Below are positions 1 to 7,172 of a stretch of 14,842 bases of DNA, piece by piece. A program made the translations under genes and the position numbers. Source of the stretch: an uncultured Actinomycetes bacterium (lineage in GTDB: Bacteria; Actinomycetota; Thermoleophilia; Solirubrobacterales; 70-9); contig CALCIA010000229.1 in NCBI GenBank assembly GCA_937907435.1, forward strand, positions 1-14,842. Direction: 5' to 3'. The notes beneath the pieces are model-generated. The model saw only the letters and a list, made by a program, of their open reading frames with translations. It had not been told where the DNA came from and searched no databases. Each line of letters opens with the position of its first letter. Within the stretch, counting starts at the first letter, position 1.

Positions 1-1
1 C

Positions 2-202
2 TTCCTCCCGTGTTGTCCAACAGTGACTTACGCGCTGCGTGGATTGCCCGTGCCAGAGCACGGTGAAATCACGCAGCGCGGTTTCGACCCCCCGATCCGG
101 GCCGAAAAAGGGCCTCCCGGGGCCGGGAGGTGTGACGTTCCCGGCATCTTCGTCAACGATCCGGGCGAGGTGTGGAAGCTTCCGGACCCGATCGTCACGT
201 AA
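2..202 (+). CDS. Possible C-terminal fragment of an unidentified protein (doubtful)
   Basis: A reading frame is open from the window edge to a TAA at 200-202, about 66 codons with no start visible. The end of the translation, PGIFVNDPGEVWKLPDPIVT, looks protein-like, but I recognise no family. Against it being real: third-position GC is clearly lower than in the genes downstream, and a perfect 11-bp inverted repeat with an inner 6-bp hairpin (31-80) and another hairpin (113-130) lie inside it, which is more typical of intergenic DNA here. The stop also falls at the edge of the dispersed repeat that starts near 196. If real, it is the 3' end of a gene to the left; if not, 1-438 is all intergenic. 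Confidence 0.25.
   Translation, partial: FLPCCPTVTYALRGLPVPEHGEITQRGFDPPIRAEKGPPGAGRCDVPGIFVNDPGEVWKLPDPIVT
31..80. repeat. Nested inverted repeat (11-bp outer stem, 6-bp inner stem)
   Basis: CGCGCTGCGTG (31-41) is perfectly complementary to CACGCAGCGCG (70-80). Inside it CCGTGC (48-53) pairs with GCACGG (58-63) around a 4-nt loop, leaving two 6-nt internal-loop strands. A further hairpin follows at 113-130 (CCTCCCG/CGGGAGG around 4 nt). No T-tract follows. It could be a structured RNA end or an intergenic palindrome; function unknown. Confidence 0.6.
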
Positions 203-323
203 GTCCGACTTCGCGACGTCCCTGTGACGCCTCTCCCACGCACCCCTCACGTCCTGGGCTCCTCATGGGGGTCACAGCCTGCCAGGACCCCCATGAGGAG
301 CCCAGGACCATCCTCGGACGGCC
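196..323 (-). repeat. Dispersed modular palindromic repeat, copy 1
   Basis: The core is a perfect 23-bp inverted repeat: arms 251-273 and 286-308, loop ACAGCCTGCCAG at 274-285. The left flank (196-250) matches the flank of copy 2 (7846-7900, opposite strand) at 47 of 55 positions without gaps. The right flank carries CCATCCTCGGACGGCC (308-323), the reverse complement of the module next to copies 2 and 3. Taking the loop sequence CTGGCAGGCTGT as the reference orientation, this copy is on the minus strand. No target-site duplication or transposase is visible. The palindrome begins 49 bp after the stop of the doubtful fragment at 2-202. Role unknown; a transcript-end structure, protein-binding site or small non-autonomous repeat are options. 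Confidence 0.9.
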
Positions 324-357
324 AGCAGGGCAGCGCACCCCCGCCCCGTCCCCGCCC

Positions 358-398
358 AGCTGTTCTTTATGGCCCTCTCACGGCCATAAAGAACAGCT
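358..398. repeat. Perfect 17-bp hairpin upstream of the ABC exporter
   Basis: AGCTGTTCTTTATGGCC (358-374) is exactly complementary to 382-398, with a 7-nt loop CTCTCAC. It ends 26 nt before the TAGAAT -10 hexamer of the ABC ATPase gene, so it borders or overlaps where the -35 region would lie. No T-tract follows on either strand. It could be an operator, a barrier to read-through from the left, or a companion of the dispersed repeat: a second hairpin at 7937-7977 has the same apical CTCACGGC. Confidence 0.85.
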
Positions 399-423
399 AA
401 GGGCGGCTGGGGACCTCAAAACC

Positions 424-429
424 TAGAAT
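424..429 (+). promoter_or_regulatory. Putative -10 (TAGAAT) for the ABC exporter operon
   Basis: TAGAAT fits the TANNNT pattern and lies 9 nt before the GTG at 439. No Shine-Dalgarno sequence is visible between them, so the mRNA would have a very short or no leader. No good -35 hexamer is seen. Confidence 0.5.
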
Positions 430-438
430 CGGACGCGA

Positions 439-1311
439 GTGCCTGAACCTGCGATCTCCATCAGCGGCCTGCGCATGAGCTACGGCGAGACCGAGGCGGT
501 GCGGGGCATCGACCTCGAGGTGGCGCGCGGGGAGATCTTCGCCTTTCTCGGTCCCAACGGGGCCGGGAAGACGACCACGGTCGAGATCCTGGAGGGGTAC
601 CGGAAGCGGACCGGGGGAGAGGTGCTCGTGCTTGGTGAGGACCCGGCGACGGCGGGGCGCGGTTGGCGCGACCGGATCGGGATCGTCCTGCAGTCCAACA
701 GCCTCGATCCCTACCTGACCGTGCGCGAGTCGATCGAACTGTACGCCGGGTACTTCAGCCACCCGCGCTCGGTGGAGGAGACGATCGCGCTCGTGGGCCT
801 CGAGGGGAAGGCCGACGACCGCGCCCGCAAGCTCTCCGGCGGCCAGCAGCGCCGGCTCGACGTCGGCATGGCACTGGTCGGCGACCCCGAGCTGCTCTTC
901 CTCGACGAGCCGACTACCGGCTTCGACCCCTCGGCGCGGCGCCAGTTCTGGGACGTGATCGAAAGCCTGCGGGAGCTCGGCAAGACGATCTTCCTCACCA
1001 CCCACTACATGGACGAGGCGCAGCGGCTCGCCGACCGGGTGACGATCATCGCCGCCGGCCGGATCGTCGCCCAAGGCACCCCCGAGGACCTCGGCGAACG
1101 CGAGAAGGCCGCAGCGACGATCCGCTATCGCGACGCGCGGGGCGAGGAGGTCACGATCGAAACGCTCGACCCGGTGCGGGAGCTGAACCGCATCACCGGC
1201 GAGGCGATGGAGCGCGGCGAAGACCTCGACGGCCTCGAAGTGACGCGCCCCTCGCTGGAGGACGTCTACCTCGACCTCACCTCGACCGCGGAGGGGGTGG
1301 CCGGCGAATGA
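439..1311 (+). CDS. ABC transporter ATP-binding protein (drug/antibiotic-type ABC-2 exporter)
   Basis: This 290-residue protein is the nucleotide-binding subunit of an ABC-2 exporter. The Walker A motif GPNGAGKTT is at residues 38-46, followed by a Q-loop (VLQSNSLDPYLTV). The signature LSGGQ is at 132-136, Walker B LLFLDEP has Asp156 and the catalytic Glu157, and the switch His189 is in TTHYMDEA. The region after about residue 215 is the short C-terminal extension usual for DrrA/CcmA-like exporters. The GTG start is chosen because the protein then begins just before the first strand (ISISGLRMSYG) and a TAGAAT -10 sits 9 nt upstream. The stop overlaps the permease start (ATGA), so the two are translationally coupled and presumably form one exporter. 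The substrate cannot be read from sequence; resistance-type export is a family-level guess. Confidence 0.95.
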   Translation: MPEPAISISGLRMSYGETEAVRGIDLEVARGEIFAFLGPNGAGKTTTVEILEGYRKRTGGEVLVLGEDPATAGRGWRDRIGIVLQSNSLDPYLTVRESIELYAGYFSHPRSVEETIALVGLEGKADDRARKLSGGQQRRLDVGMALVGDPELLFLDEPTTGFDPSARRQFWDVIESLRELGKTIFLTTHYMDEAQRLADRVTIIAAGRIVAQGTPEDLGEREKAAATIRYRDARGEEVTIETLDPVRELNRITGEAMERGEDLDGLEVTRPSLEDVYLDLTSTAEGVAGE

Positions 1312-2081
1312 GCGGCCTCGCCCTCGTCGGCCACCAGTTCCGCTTCGACCAGAAGGCCTTCTGGCGCAACCCCGCGTCGGTCGGCTTCACCGTCTTCTTC
1401 CCGGTCCTGCTGCTGGTCATCTTCGGCACGATCTTCGGCTCCGACAACGTCGAAGTGCGCGGCGGCCACATCGACACCGACACCTACTACGTCCCCGCGA
1501 TCATCACCATGGCGATCATCTCCTCGACCATGCAGACGCTGGCGATGTCGCTGGTGATCGCCCGCGAGGACGGCAGGCTGAAGCGCGGCCGCGGCACCCC
1601 GATGCCCGCCTGGGTCTTCATCGCGGGCCGGGTCGGCAACTCGATCGTCACCGCGCTGATCATGCTGGTCCTGCTGGCGCTGATCGGCGGCCTCGCCTAC
1701 GGCGTCCACTTCCCCTGGGACCGGATCCCGGCGATCCTCCTCGTGCTCGCGGTCGGCGCCGCCGCCTTCTCCTGCCTCGGCATCGCCCTCACCGCCGCGA
1801 TCCCGACCCAGGACGCCGCCGCCCCGATCGTCAACTTCCTGCTCCTGCCGCTCTACTTCCTCTCCGGTGTCTTCATCCCCGACGACCAGCTGCCGAGCGG
1901 CATCATCCACTTCGCCGACGTCTTCCCGATCCGCCATTTCTTCCTCGCCTTCTTCGACGCCTACGTGCCCGGCGGCGCCCACACGGTCGCCTGGGGACAC
2001 CTGCTGATCGTCGCGATCTGGGGCCTCGGCGGCCTCCTCCTGGCGATCCGCTTCTTCCGCTGGACCCCCCGCTCGGGGTGA
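1308..2081 (+). CDS. ABC-2 type transporter permease
   Basis: The 257-residue integral membrane protein overlaps the ATPase gene by 4 nt. About six hydrophobic segments are visible, roughly at residues 25-43, 61-82, 102-128, 138-163, 168-188 and 225-248. The LPLYFLSGVFIP stretch before the last extracytoplasmic loop is the typical ABC-2 permease signature (DrrB/NodJ-like). The cytoplasmic stretch REDGRLKRGRGTPMP after the second segment matches the coupling region that contacts the ATPase. The ATG at 1308 is preferred because the frame upstream is only a GC-rich shadow of the ATPase gene. It would form the membrane channel with the preceding ATPase, likely as a dimer; substrate unknown. Confidence 0.93.
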   Translation: MSGLALVGHQFRFDQKAFWRNPASVGFTVFFPVLLLVIFGTIFGSDNVEVRGGHIDTDTYYVPAIITMAIISSTMQTLAMSLVIAREDGRLKRGRGTPMPAWVFIAGRVGNSIVTALIMLVLLALIGGLAYGVHFPWDRIPAILLVLAVGAAAFSCLGIALTAAIPTQDAAAPIVNFLLLPLYFLSGVFIPDDQLPSGIIHFADVFPIRHFFLAFFDAYVPGGAHTVAWGHLLIVAIWGLGGLLLAIRFFRWTPRSG

Positions 2082-2111
2082 GGCGCGCCGCCTGCCGCCG
2101 CCCGCGCCAGA

Positions 2112-2117
2112 TAAATT
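2112..2117 (+). promoter_or_regulatory. Putative -10 (TAAATT) for the VOC gene
   Basis: TAAATT stands out as AT-rich in the 48-bp gap after the permease and fits TANNNT. It lies 12 nt before the ATG at 2130, implying a leader of only about 5 nt. No ribosome binding site is visible. Confidence 0.4.
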
Positions 2118-2129
2118 CCCATCAGCAAC

Positions 2130-2492
2130 ATGCTGCACCACGTCCTCCTTGAGGTCTCGGACCTCGAACGAAGTGCCTCGTTCTACGACACGATGCTCGC
2201 CCCACTCGGTTGGCGGCGACACTTCGATGAGGACAAAACGATCGGCTACGGCATCGCCAAACCGGTCTTCTTCATCTCCGCCCACCACGGCCCGCAGCCC
2301 GGCTACGGCTTGCTCAGCGTCTCCGGCCTCGGCATCGTCGCGGTGAAGGCGGCCTACGAAAACGGGATGAAAGCCGGCGGCACGAGCGTCGCGGAGCCAG
2401 GCGAACGCCGCTCCTACGGTTCGGGCTCCTACTCGGCTTTCCTCAAGGACCCCGACGGCTACGAGATCGAGATCACCGTCGGGTCCGATTAG
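2130..2492 (+). CDS. VOC (glyoxalase/bleomycin-resistance fold) family protein
   Basis: This 120-residue protein has the paired beta-alpha-beta-beta-beta layout of the vicinal-oxygen-chelate fold. The N-terminus MLHHVLLEVSDLERSASFYD is a standard first module, and the C-terminus ends with FLKDPDGYEIEI, which carries the usual metal-ligand Glu. The second module, which normally opens with a metal-binding His (HIAF-like), here reads GLLSVSGLGIVAVKAAYENG with no His, so the usual metal site looks incomplete. The family includes lyases, dioxygenases and thiol transferases, so no reaction can be assigned. Codon choice is less GC3-biased than in the neighbours. It lies 48 bp after the exporter and 54 bp before gap and probably has its own promoter. 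Confidence 0.9.
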   Translation: MLHHVLLEVSDLERSASFYDTMLAPLGWRRHFDEDKTIGYGIAKPVFFISAHHGPQPGYGLLSVSGLGIVAVKAAYENGMKAGGTSVAEPGERRSYGSGSYSAFLKDPDGYEIEITVGSD

Positions 2493-2505
2493 AACGCCGA
2501 ATCCT

Positions 2506-2511
2506 TAGGAT
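2506..2511 (+). promoter_or_regulatory. Putative -10 (TAGGAT) for the glycolytic operon
   Basis: TAGGAT lies 35 nt before the gap start codon, in the 54-bp gap after the VOC gene. It would give a leader of roughly 29 nt containing the purine-rich GGGAAGCGAGG ribosome binding region. The -35 region is not recognisable. Confidence 0.4.
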
Positions 2512-2546
2512 CGGCTCGTCCAAACGAATTAGGGAAGCGAGGCTTC

Positions 2547-3551
2547 ATGGCTGTGAAGGTCGGGATCAACGGTTTCGGGCGGATCGGGCGCAACGTCTTC
2601 CGCGCGGCGCACGCGGCGGGGGCGGACATCGACTTCGTCGCCGTCAACGACCTGGTCGACACCGCGACGATGGGCAACCTGCTCAAGTACGACTCGATCC
2701 TCGGGCGCTTCCCGGGCAAGGTCGAGGTCGGTGACAACGCGCTGACGATCGACGGCAAGGAGCTGAAGGTGCTCGCCGAGCGCGACCCCGCCGCGCTTCC
2801 CTGGGGTGACCTCGGCGTCGACGTCGTGATCGAGTCGACCGGCTTCTTCACCAAGCGCGAGGACGCCGCCAAGCACCTCGCCGCCGGTGCCAAGAAGGTC
2901 ATCATCTCCGCCCCGGCGACCGAACCCGACGTCACCGTCGCGCTCGGCGTCAACTTCGACGAGGCCTACGACAAGGCGAGCCACGACGTCATCTCCAACG
3001 CCTCCTGCACGACCAACTGCCTGGCGCCGCTGGCGAAGGTGCTGCACGAGTCCTTCGGCATCGAGCAGGGCCTGATGACGACGATCCACGCCTACACCGC
3101 CGACCAGCGCCTGCAGGACATGCCGCACAAGGACCCGCGCCGCTCCCGCGCCGCCGCCCTGAACCTGATCCCGACCACGACCGGCGCCGCCAAGGCCGTC
3201 GGCCTGGTGCTGCCGGAGCTGAACGGGAAGCTGAACGGCTTCTCGATGCGCGCCCCGGTGCCGACCGGCTCCGCCGTCGACCTCGTCTTCACCACCGCGA
3301 ACCCGCTGACCCCGGAGGAGATCAACGCGGCGCTGAAGACCGCCGCCGAGGGCCCGCTGAAGGGCATCCTCGACTACACCGAGGACCCGATCGTCTCCAC
3401 CGACATCGTCGGCGACCCGCACTCCTCGATCGTCGACGGGAAGTCGACGATGGTGATCGGCGACGGCCGCATGGCCAAGGTGATCGCCTGGTACGACAAC
3501 GAGTGGGGCTACTCGAACCGCTGTGTCGAGCTCGCCGGCAAGGTCCTCTAG
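2547..3551 (+). CDS. gap: Glyceraldehyde-3-phosphate dehydrogenase, type I (NAD-dependent)
   Basis: It oxidatively phosphorylates glyceraldehyde-3-phosphate to 1,3-bisphosphoglycerate in the cytoplasm. At 334 residues it has the normal length. The N-terminal Rossmann motif is INGFGRIGR, and the VAVND stretch places an Asp where NAD-preferring enzymes have one. The catalytic Cys154 is in SNASCTTNC and the partner His181 in HAYTADQ. Other landmarks are RRSRAAALNLIPTTTGAAKA, RAPVPTGS and the C-terminal WYDNEWGYSNR. The ATG at 2547 follows a GCGAGG ribosome binding site by about 6 nt. It is the first gene of gap-pgk-tpiA-gpmI, with 37 bp to pgk. Confidence 0.98.
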   Translation: MAVKVGINGFGRIGRNVFRAAHAAGADIDFVAVNDLVDTATMGNLLKYDSILGRFPGKVEVGDNALTIDGKELKVLAERDPAALPWGDLGVDVVIESTGFFTKREDAAKHLAAGAKKVIISAPATEPDVTVALGVNFDEAYDKASHDVISNASCTTNCLAPLAKVLHESFGIEQGLMTTIHAYTADQRLQDMPHKDPRRSRAAALNLIPTTTGAAKAVGLVLPELNGKLNGFSMRAPVPTGSAVDLVFTTANPLTPEEINAALKTAAEGPLKGILDYTEDPIVSTDIVGDPHSSIVDGKSTMVIGDGRMAKVIAWYDNEWGYSNRCVELAGKVL

Positions 3552-3588
3552 CACCGGCCGCCGGTAGATAGGGACGCTCGGAGGCTCG

Positions 3589-4791
3589 ATGGCGTTCTCG
3601 AAGGCAAGCGTGCGCGACGCCACCGTCAAGGGGCGTCGCGTCCTCGTCCGGGTCGACTTCAACGTCCCGCTGCGCGGCGGCGAGGTCGTCGACGACACGC
3701 GGATCCGGGCGGCGCTGCCGACCCTGGAACTGCTGCGCGAACGGGGGGCGGCGCTGGTCCTCTGCTCCCACCTCGGGCGGCCGGGCGGCGAGGTCGTCCC
3801 GGAGCTGTCGCTGGCGCCGGTGAGCAAGCGCCTGAGCGAGCTGCTGGACGTCGAGGTGACGCAGGCGCCGAAGGTGATCGGCGCCGAGGTCGACCTCGCA
3901 GCGGGCTGCCTCGGGCCGGGCGAAGTGCTGCTGCTGGAGAACACCCGCTTCGAGCCGGGGGAGACGAAGAACGACCCGATGCTTGCGGGCTCGCTGGCGT
4001 CGCTGGCGCAGGTCTACGTCAACGACGCCTTCGGGGCGGCGCACCGCGCGCACGCCTCGACCGAGGGCGTGGCGCGCCACCTGCCGGGCTACGCGGGGCT
4101 CCTGCTGGAGCGCGAGGTCACCGAACTGAGCAAGGTCGTCGAGGACCCGGCGCGGCCGCTGGTCGTCGTGCTCGGCGGGGCGAAGGTCTCCGACAAGGTC
4201 GGGGTCATCGACCGCTTCCTCGAGGTCGCCGACCAGATCCTGATCGGCGGCGCGATGTGCTTCAGCTTCTTCAAGGCGCAGGGCAAGGAGATCGGGAACT
4301 CGCTGTACGACGACGAGAGCGTCGAGGCGGCGCGCGAGGCGCTCGCCAAAGCCGAGGCCTCCGACTGCGAGCTGACCCTGCCGGTCGACCTGGTGCTGGG
4401 ACGCGAGTTCAGCGCCGACACCGAGCGCGAGGAGCTGGACGGGGTCGAGGTGCCCGAGGGCTGGATGGGTCTCGACGTCGGTCCCAAGACCGGCGCGCTC
4501 TACGCGGAGGCCGTCGCCGAGGCCGGGACCGTGCTCTGGAACGGGCCGATGGGCGCCTTCGAGATGGAGCCGTTCGCGGCCGGGACGCGCGCCGTCGCCG
4601 ACGCCGCGGCCGCGGCGCCGGGCAAGACCGTGGTCGGCGGCGGGGACTCCGTCGCCGCGATGGTGCAGTTCGGCCTCCAGGACAAGGTCGACTGGCTCTC
4701 GACCGGCGGTGGCGCCTCGCTGGAGCTGCTCGAGGGCAAGAAGCTGCCCGGCGTCGAGGCCCTGATCGACGCCAAGCCCGCGCAAGACTGA
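3589..4791 (+). CDS. pgk: Phosphoglycerate kinase
   Basis: It transfers the acyl phosphate of 1,3-bisphosphoglycerate to ADP, yielding 3-phosphoglycerate and ATP. The 400-residue length is typical. The N-terminal substrate-binding signature is VRVDFNVPLRGGEVVDDTRI, followed by SHLGRPGG and ENTRFEPGETKND. Further motifs are FVNDAFG-like YVNDAFGAAHRAHAS, the hinge region LVVVLGGAKVSDKVGVI, and the C-terminal nucleotide-binding WNGPMGAFE, with VGGGDSVAA and STGGGASLE. A GGAGG ribosome binding site sits 4 nt before the ATG. It is 31 bp upstream of tpiA in the same operon. Confidence 0.98.
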   Translation: MAFSKASVRDATVKGRRVLVRVDFNVPLRGGEVVDDTRIRAALPTLELLRERGAALVLCSHLGRPGGEVVPELSLAPVSKRLSELLDVEVTQAPKVIGAEVDLAAGCLGPGEVLLLENTRFEPGETKNDPMLAGSLASLAQVYVNDAFGAAHRAHASTEGVARHLPGYAGLLLEREVTELSKVVEDPARPLVVVLGGAKVSDKVGVIDRFLEVADQILIGGAMCFSFFKAQGKEIGNSLYDDESVEAAREALAKAEASDCELTLPVDLVLGREFSADTEREELDGVEVPEGWMGLDVGPKTGALYAEAVAEAGTVLWNGPMGAFEMEPFAAGTRAVADAAAAAPGKTVVGGGDSVAAMVQFGLQDKVDWLSTGGGASLELLEGKKLPGVEALIDAKPAQD

Positions 4792-4822
4792 GGATCCCGG
4801 ATCTAGAAAACGAGGAGGCCCG

Positions 4823-5569
4823 ATGCCCCGCACGCCGTATATCGCCGCCAACTGGAAGATGAACAAGACCGTCGCCGAGGCGGCCGAGTTCATCGACGCG
4901 CTCTTGCCGCGGATCGCCGCGACCCAGCACGACGTGGTCGTCTGTCCGCCGTTCACGGCGCTCCACGAGGTGGTCGAGCGCCGGCGCGGGACCGCCGTCC
5001 GGGTCGCCGCCCAGAACATGCACTTCGAGGAGAGCGGCGCCTTCACCGGCGAGGTCTCGGCGCCGATGCTGGTCGAGCTCGACGTCGAGGCGGTCGTCCT
5101 CGGCCACTCCGAGCGGCGCCAGTTCTTCGGCGAGACCGACGAGGCGCTGGCGAAGAAGGTGCCGGCGGCGCTGGCCGCGGACCTGGAGCCGATCCTCTGC
5201 GTCGGCGAGTCCGAGGCGGCGCGCGACGCGGGCCAGACCGACGAAGTGCTGGAGCGCCAGCTGCGGGCCGACCTGGCGGAGGTCGCCGACGAGGACGTCG
5301 CCAAGGTCGTCGTCGCCTACGAGCCGATCTGGGCGATCGGCACCGGCAAGGTCGCGACTCCCGAGCAGGCCCAGGAGGCGTGCGCGTTCATCCGCGACGT
5401 GCTGCGGGCGCGCGGGGCGGCCGCCGACGACGTGCGGATCCTCTACGGCGGCTCGGTCAAGCCCGGCAACGCGGCCGAGCTGCTGGCGCTCCCGGACGTG
5501 GACGGCGCGCTGGTCGGCGGCGCCGCGCTCGTCGCCGAGGACTTCGCGGCGATCGTCGAGGCAGCATGA
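4823..5569 (+). CDS. tpiA: Triose-phosphate isomerase
   Basis: It interconverts dihydroxyacetone phosphate and glyceraldehyde-3-phosphate. The protein is 248 residues, the usual TIM-barrel size. Catalytic residues are visible as Lys12 (AANWKMN), His95 (LGHSERRQFFGE) and Glu167 (AYEPIWAIGTG). The flexible loop is IGTGKVATPEQA, and the phosphate-binding ends are ILYGGSVKPGN and DGALVGGAAL. A strong GAGGAGG ribosome binding site precedes the ATG. Its stop overlaps the gpmI start (ATGA), so the two are probably translationally coupled. Confidence 0.98.
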   Translation: MPRTPYIAANWKMNKTVAEAAEFIDALLPRIAATQHDVVVCPPFTALHEVVERRRGTAVRVAAQNMHFEESGAFTGEVSAPMLVELDVEAVVLGHSERRQFFGETDEALAKKVPAALAADLEPILCVGESEAARDAGQTDEVLERQLRADLAEVADEDVAKVVVAYEPIWAIGTGKVATPEQAQEACAFIRDVLRARGAAADDVRILYGGSVKPGNAAELLALPDVDGALVGGAALVAEDFAAIVEAA

Positions 5570-7080
5570 CCCTTGTCCCTTCGGTCGCGCTGGTCATCCT
5601 CGACGGCTGGGGACTGGCGCCGGCCGGTCCCGGCAACGCGGTCTCGCTCGCCGGCACGCCGGTCTTCGACCGCCTCTGGGCGCGCTACCCGCACACCGAA
5701 CTGTCGGCGCAGGGCCCTGACGTCGGCCTGCCCGTCGGCCAGATGGGCAACTCCGAGGTCGGCCACCTGAACCTCGGCGCGGGCGCGATCGTCAAGCAGG
5801 ACCTGGCGCGGATCGACGGCGCGATCGCCGACGGATCCTTCTACGAGAACGAGGCGCTGGTCGCCGCCTGCGCGCGGGCGCGCGAAAGCCCGCGAGGGCG
5901 GCTGCACCTGCTCGGGCTGGTGTCCGACGGCGGCGTCCACTCGGGCTGGGAGCACCTCGAGGCGATCGTCGAGCTGGCCTCCCAGGAGGGTGTGCCCGAC
6001 GTCGTCTTCCACGCCTTCACCGACGGTCGCGATACGGCGCCGACGGGCGGCCGCGAGTACCTGGCGGAGCTGGAGAGCTGGCTGCGCGCCGCGGGCCGGG
6101 TCGGGACCGTGAGCGGCCGCTATTACGCGATGGACCGCGACACCCGCTGGGAGCGGGTGAAGCTCGCCTACGACGCGATCGTCCACGCCCAAGGGCAGAA
6201 GGCGGCGAGCTCCGCCGCGGCGATCGAGACCTCCTACGAGGACGGGAAAACGGACGAGTTCGTGCTGCCCACCGTGATCGGCGACTACGACGGGGCCGCC
6301 GCGGGCGATGTGGCGATCTTCGTCAACTTCCGCCCCGACCGCGCCCGCGAGATGACCCGGGCGCTGGCCGAGCCGAACTTCGACGAGTTCAGCAGCGCGG
6401 GCGGGCCGACGCTCGACATGACGACGATGACCGAGTACCGCAAGGGCTGGCCCTACCCGGTCGCCTTCCCCGAGCAGCGGCCGCAGACGACGCTGGCGGC
6501 GACGATCGCCGCGGCCGGCGGGCGCCAGCTCCACGTCGCCGAGACCGAGAAGTACGCCCACGTCACCTACTTCTTCAACGGCGGTCGCGAGGGCGAGCAG
6601 GAAGGCGAAGAGCAGACGTTGGTCGAATCGCCCCGCGACGTGCCGACCTACGACCACAAGCCGGAGATGAGCGCCGAGCAGGCCGCCGACGCGTTCGTCG
6701 GGAAGTGGGGCGAGGGCGCCTATCGCTTCGGCGTGATCAACTTCGCCAACCCCGACATGGTCGGCCACACCGGCGTCATCCCGGCCGCCGTGAAGGCGCT
6801 CGAAACCGTCGACACCCAGCTCGGCCGGGTGGTCGAGGCGGTCGCGGCGAAGGGCGGCGTCTGCGTCATCACCGCCGACCACGGCAACTGCGACAACATG
6901 CTTGAGCCCGACGGCTCGCCGAACACTGCGCACTCGCTGAACCCAGTGCCGCTGATCGTCACCCAGGAGGGCCTGACGCTGCGCTCCGGCGGCATCCTCG
7001 CCGACGTCGCCCCGACCGCCCTGGACCTCCTCGGCATCGCCCAGCCGGCGCCGATGACGGGCCGCTCGCTGATCGAATGA
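5566..7080 (+). CDS. gpmI: 2,3-bisphosphoglycerate-independent phosphoglycerate mutase
   Basis: It isomerises 3-phosphoglycerate to 2-phosphoglycerate through a phosphoserine intermediate and needs Mn2+ rather than 2,3-bisphosphoglycerate. The 504 residues match the family. Metal-binding Asp13 is in VILDGWG and the catalytic Ser63 in QMGNSEVGHLNLG. Substrate-binding stretches include FTDGRDTAP, RYYAMDRDTRWERVKLAY and FRPDRAR. The C-terminal phosphatase-like part carries NPDMVGHTG, ITADHGN and NTAHS, which supply the remaining metal ligands. The frame is open upstream to 5380 but that is inside tpiA; the ATG at 5566 overlaps the tpiA stop and begins the family's N-terminus. It is last in the operon; enolase is not adjacent. 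Confidence 0.97.
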   Translation: MTLVPSVALVILDGWGLAPAGPGNAVSLAGTPVFDRLWARYPHTELSAQGPDVGLPVGQMGNSEVGHLNLGAGAIVKQDLARIDGAIADGSFYENEALVAACARARESPRGRLHLLGLVSDGGVHSGWEHLEAIVELASQEGVPDVVFHAFTDGRDTAPTGGREYLAELESWLRAAGRVGTVSGRYYAMDRDTRWERVKLAYDAIVHAQGQKAASSAAAIETSYEDGKTDEFVLPTVIGDYDGAAAGDVAIFVNFRPDRAREMTRALAEPNFDEFSSAGGPTLDMTTMTEYRKGWPYPVAFPEQRPQTTLAATIAAAGGRQLHVAETEKYAHVTYFFNGGREGEQEGEEQTLVESPRDVPTYDHKPEMSAEQAADAFVGKWGEGAYRFGVINFANPDMVGHTGVIPAAVKALETVDTQLGRVVEAVAAKGGVCVITADHGNCDNMLEPDGSPNTAHSLNPVPLIVTQEGLTLRSGGILADVAPTALDLLGIAQPAPMTGRSLIE

Positions 7081-7084
7081 CCGC

Positions 7085-7100
7085 CTGAGCCTGCGCTCAG
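7085..7100 (+). terminator. Weak hairpin after gpmI
   Basis: CTGAGC (7085-7090) pairs with GCTCAG (7095-7100) around a CTGC loop, 4 nt after the gpmI stop. It has only 6 bp and no T-tract, and it ends 5 nt before the hsp20 -35 hexamer. It may be a weak terminator for the glycolytic operon or an operator for hsp20. Confidence 0.35.
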
Positions 7101-7105
7101 AAGAC

Positions 7106-7133
7106 TTGACATACGCACACTTAGATTCATAAT
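7106..7133 (+). promoter_or_regulatory. Promoter of hsp20 (TTGACA-N16-CATAAT)
   Basis: TTGACA (7106-7111) matches the -35 consensus exactly and CATAAT (7128-7133) matches the -10 at five of six positions, with a 16-nt spacer. This is the best housekeeping-type promoter in the window. Transcription would begin near 7140, giving a leader of about 57 nt. I see no HspR-type inverted repeat (CTTGAGT-N7-ACTCAAG). Confidence 0.75.
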
Positions 7134-7153
7134 TTCGCCATAGCACTGAGATG

Positions 7154-7172
7154 GCCCTCGGACCGAGAGGGC
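7154..7172 (+). promoter_or_regulatory. Short hairpin in the hsp20 5' leader
   Basis: GCCCTC (7154-7159) pairs with GAGGGC (7167-7172) around 7 nt, within the predicted leader. The Shine-Dalgarno GAGGAGG (7182-7188) lies 8 nt before the ATG. The CCTC of the stem could alternatively pair with the Shine-Dalgarno, so a heat-sensitive switch is conceivable but unproven. Confidence 0.3.

Noticed and set aside
251..308. Short frames reading MGVTACQDPHE in the palindrome copies
   Set aside because: Recurs only because the palindrome is repeated. The one residue difference (Glu/Ala) is the arm substitution, and the frames have no start signals.
196..323. Insertion sequence or MITE with target-site duplication
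   Set aside because: No transposase in the window and no flanking direct repeats at any copy; a MITE-like origin remains possible but unsupported.
663..1307. In-frame extension upstream of the permease
   Set aside because: Arg/Pro-rich shadow of the ATPase gene in another frame; the ATG at 1308 is coupled and starts the permease family.
1266..2288. Long minus-strand frame opposite the permease and VOC genes
   Set aside because: Charged low-complexity translation (Glu/Asp/Arg runs) typical of the antisense of GC-rich genes; plus-strand genes have clear family motifs.
3552..3588. Terminator between gap and pgk
   Set aside because: Only a 5-bp ACCGG/CCGGT stem with a 3-nt loop in a 37-bp operon gap; pgk has its own ribosome binding site and no promoter is visible.
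2529..5304. Long minus-strand frames opposite gap, pgk and tpiA (up to 660 codons)
   Set aside because: Antisense shadows of well-identified glycolytic genes with no recognisable domain.
7101..7140. HspR (HAIR) operator upstream of hsp20
   Set aside because: CTTGAC resembles half of the site but no matching inverted half follows at the right spacing.
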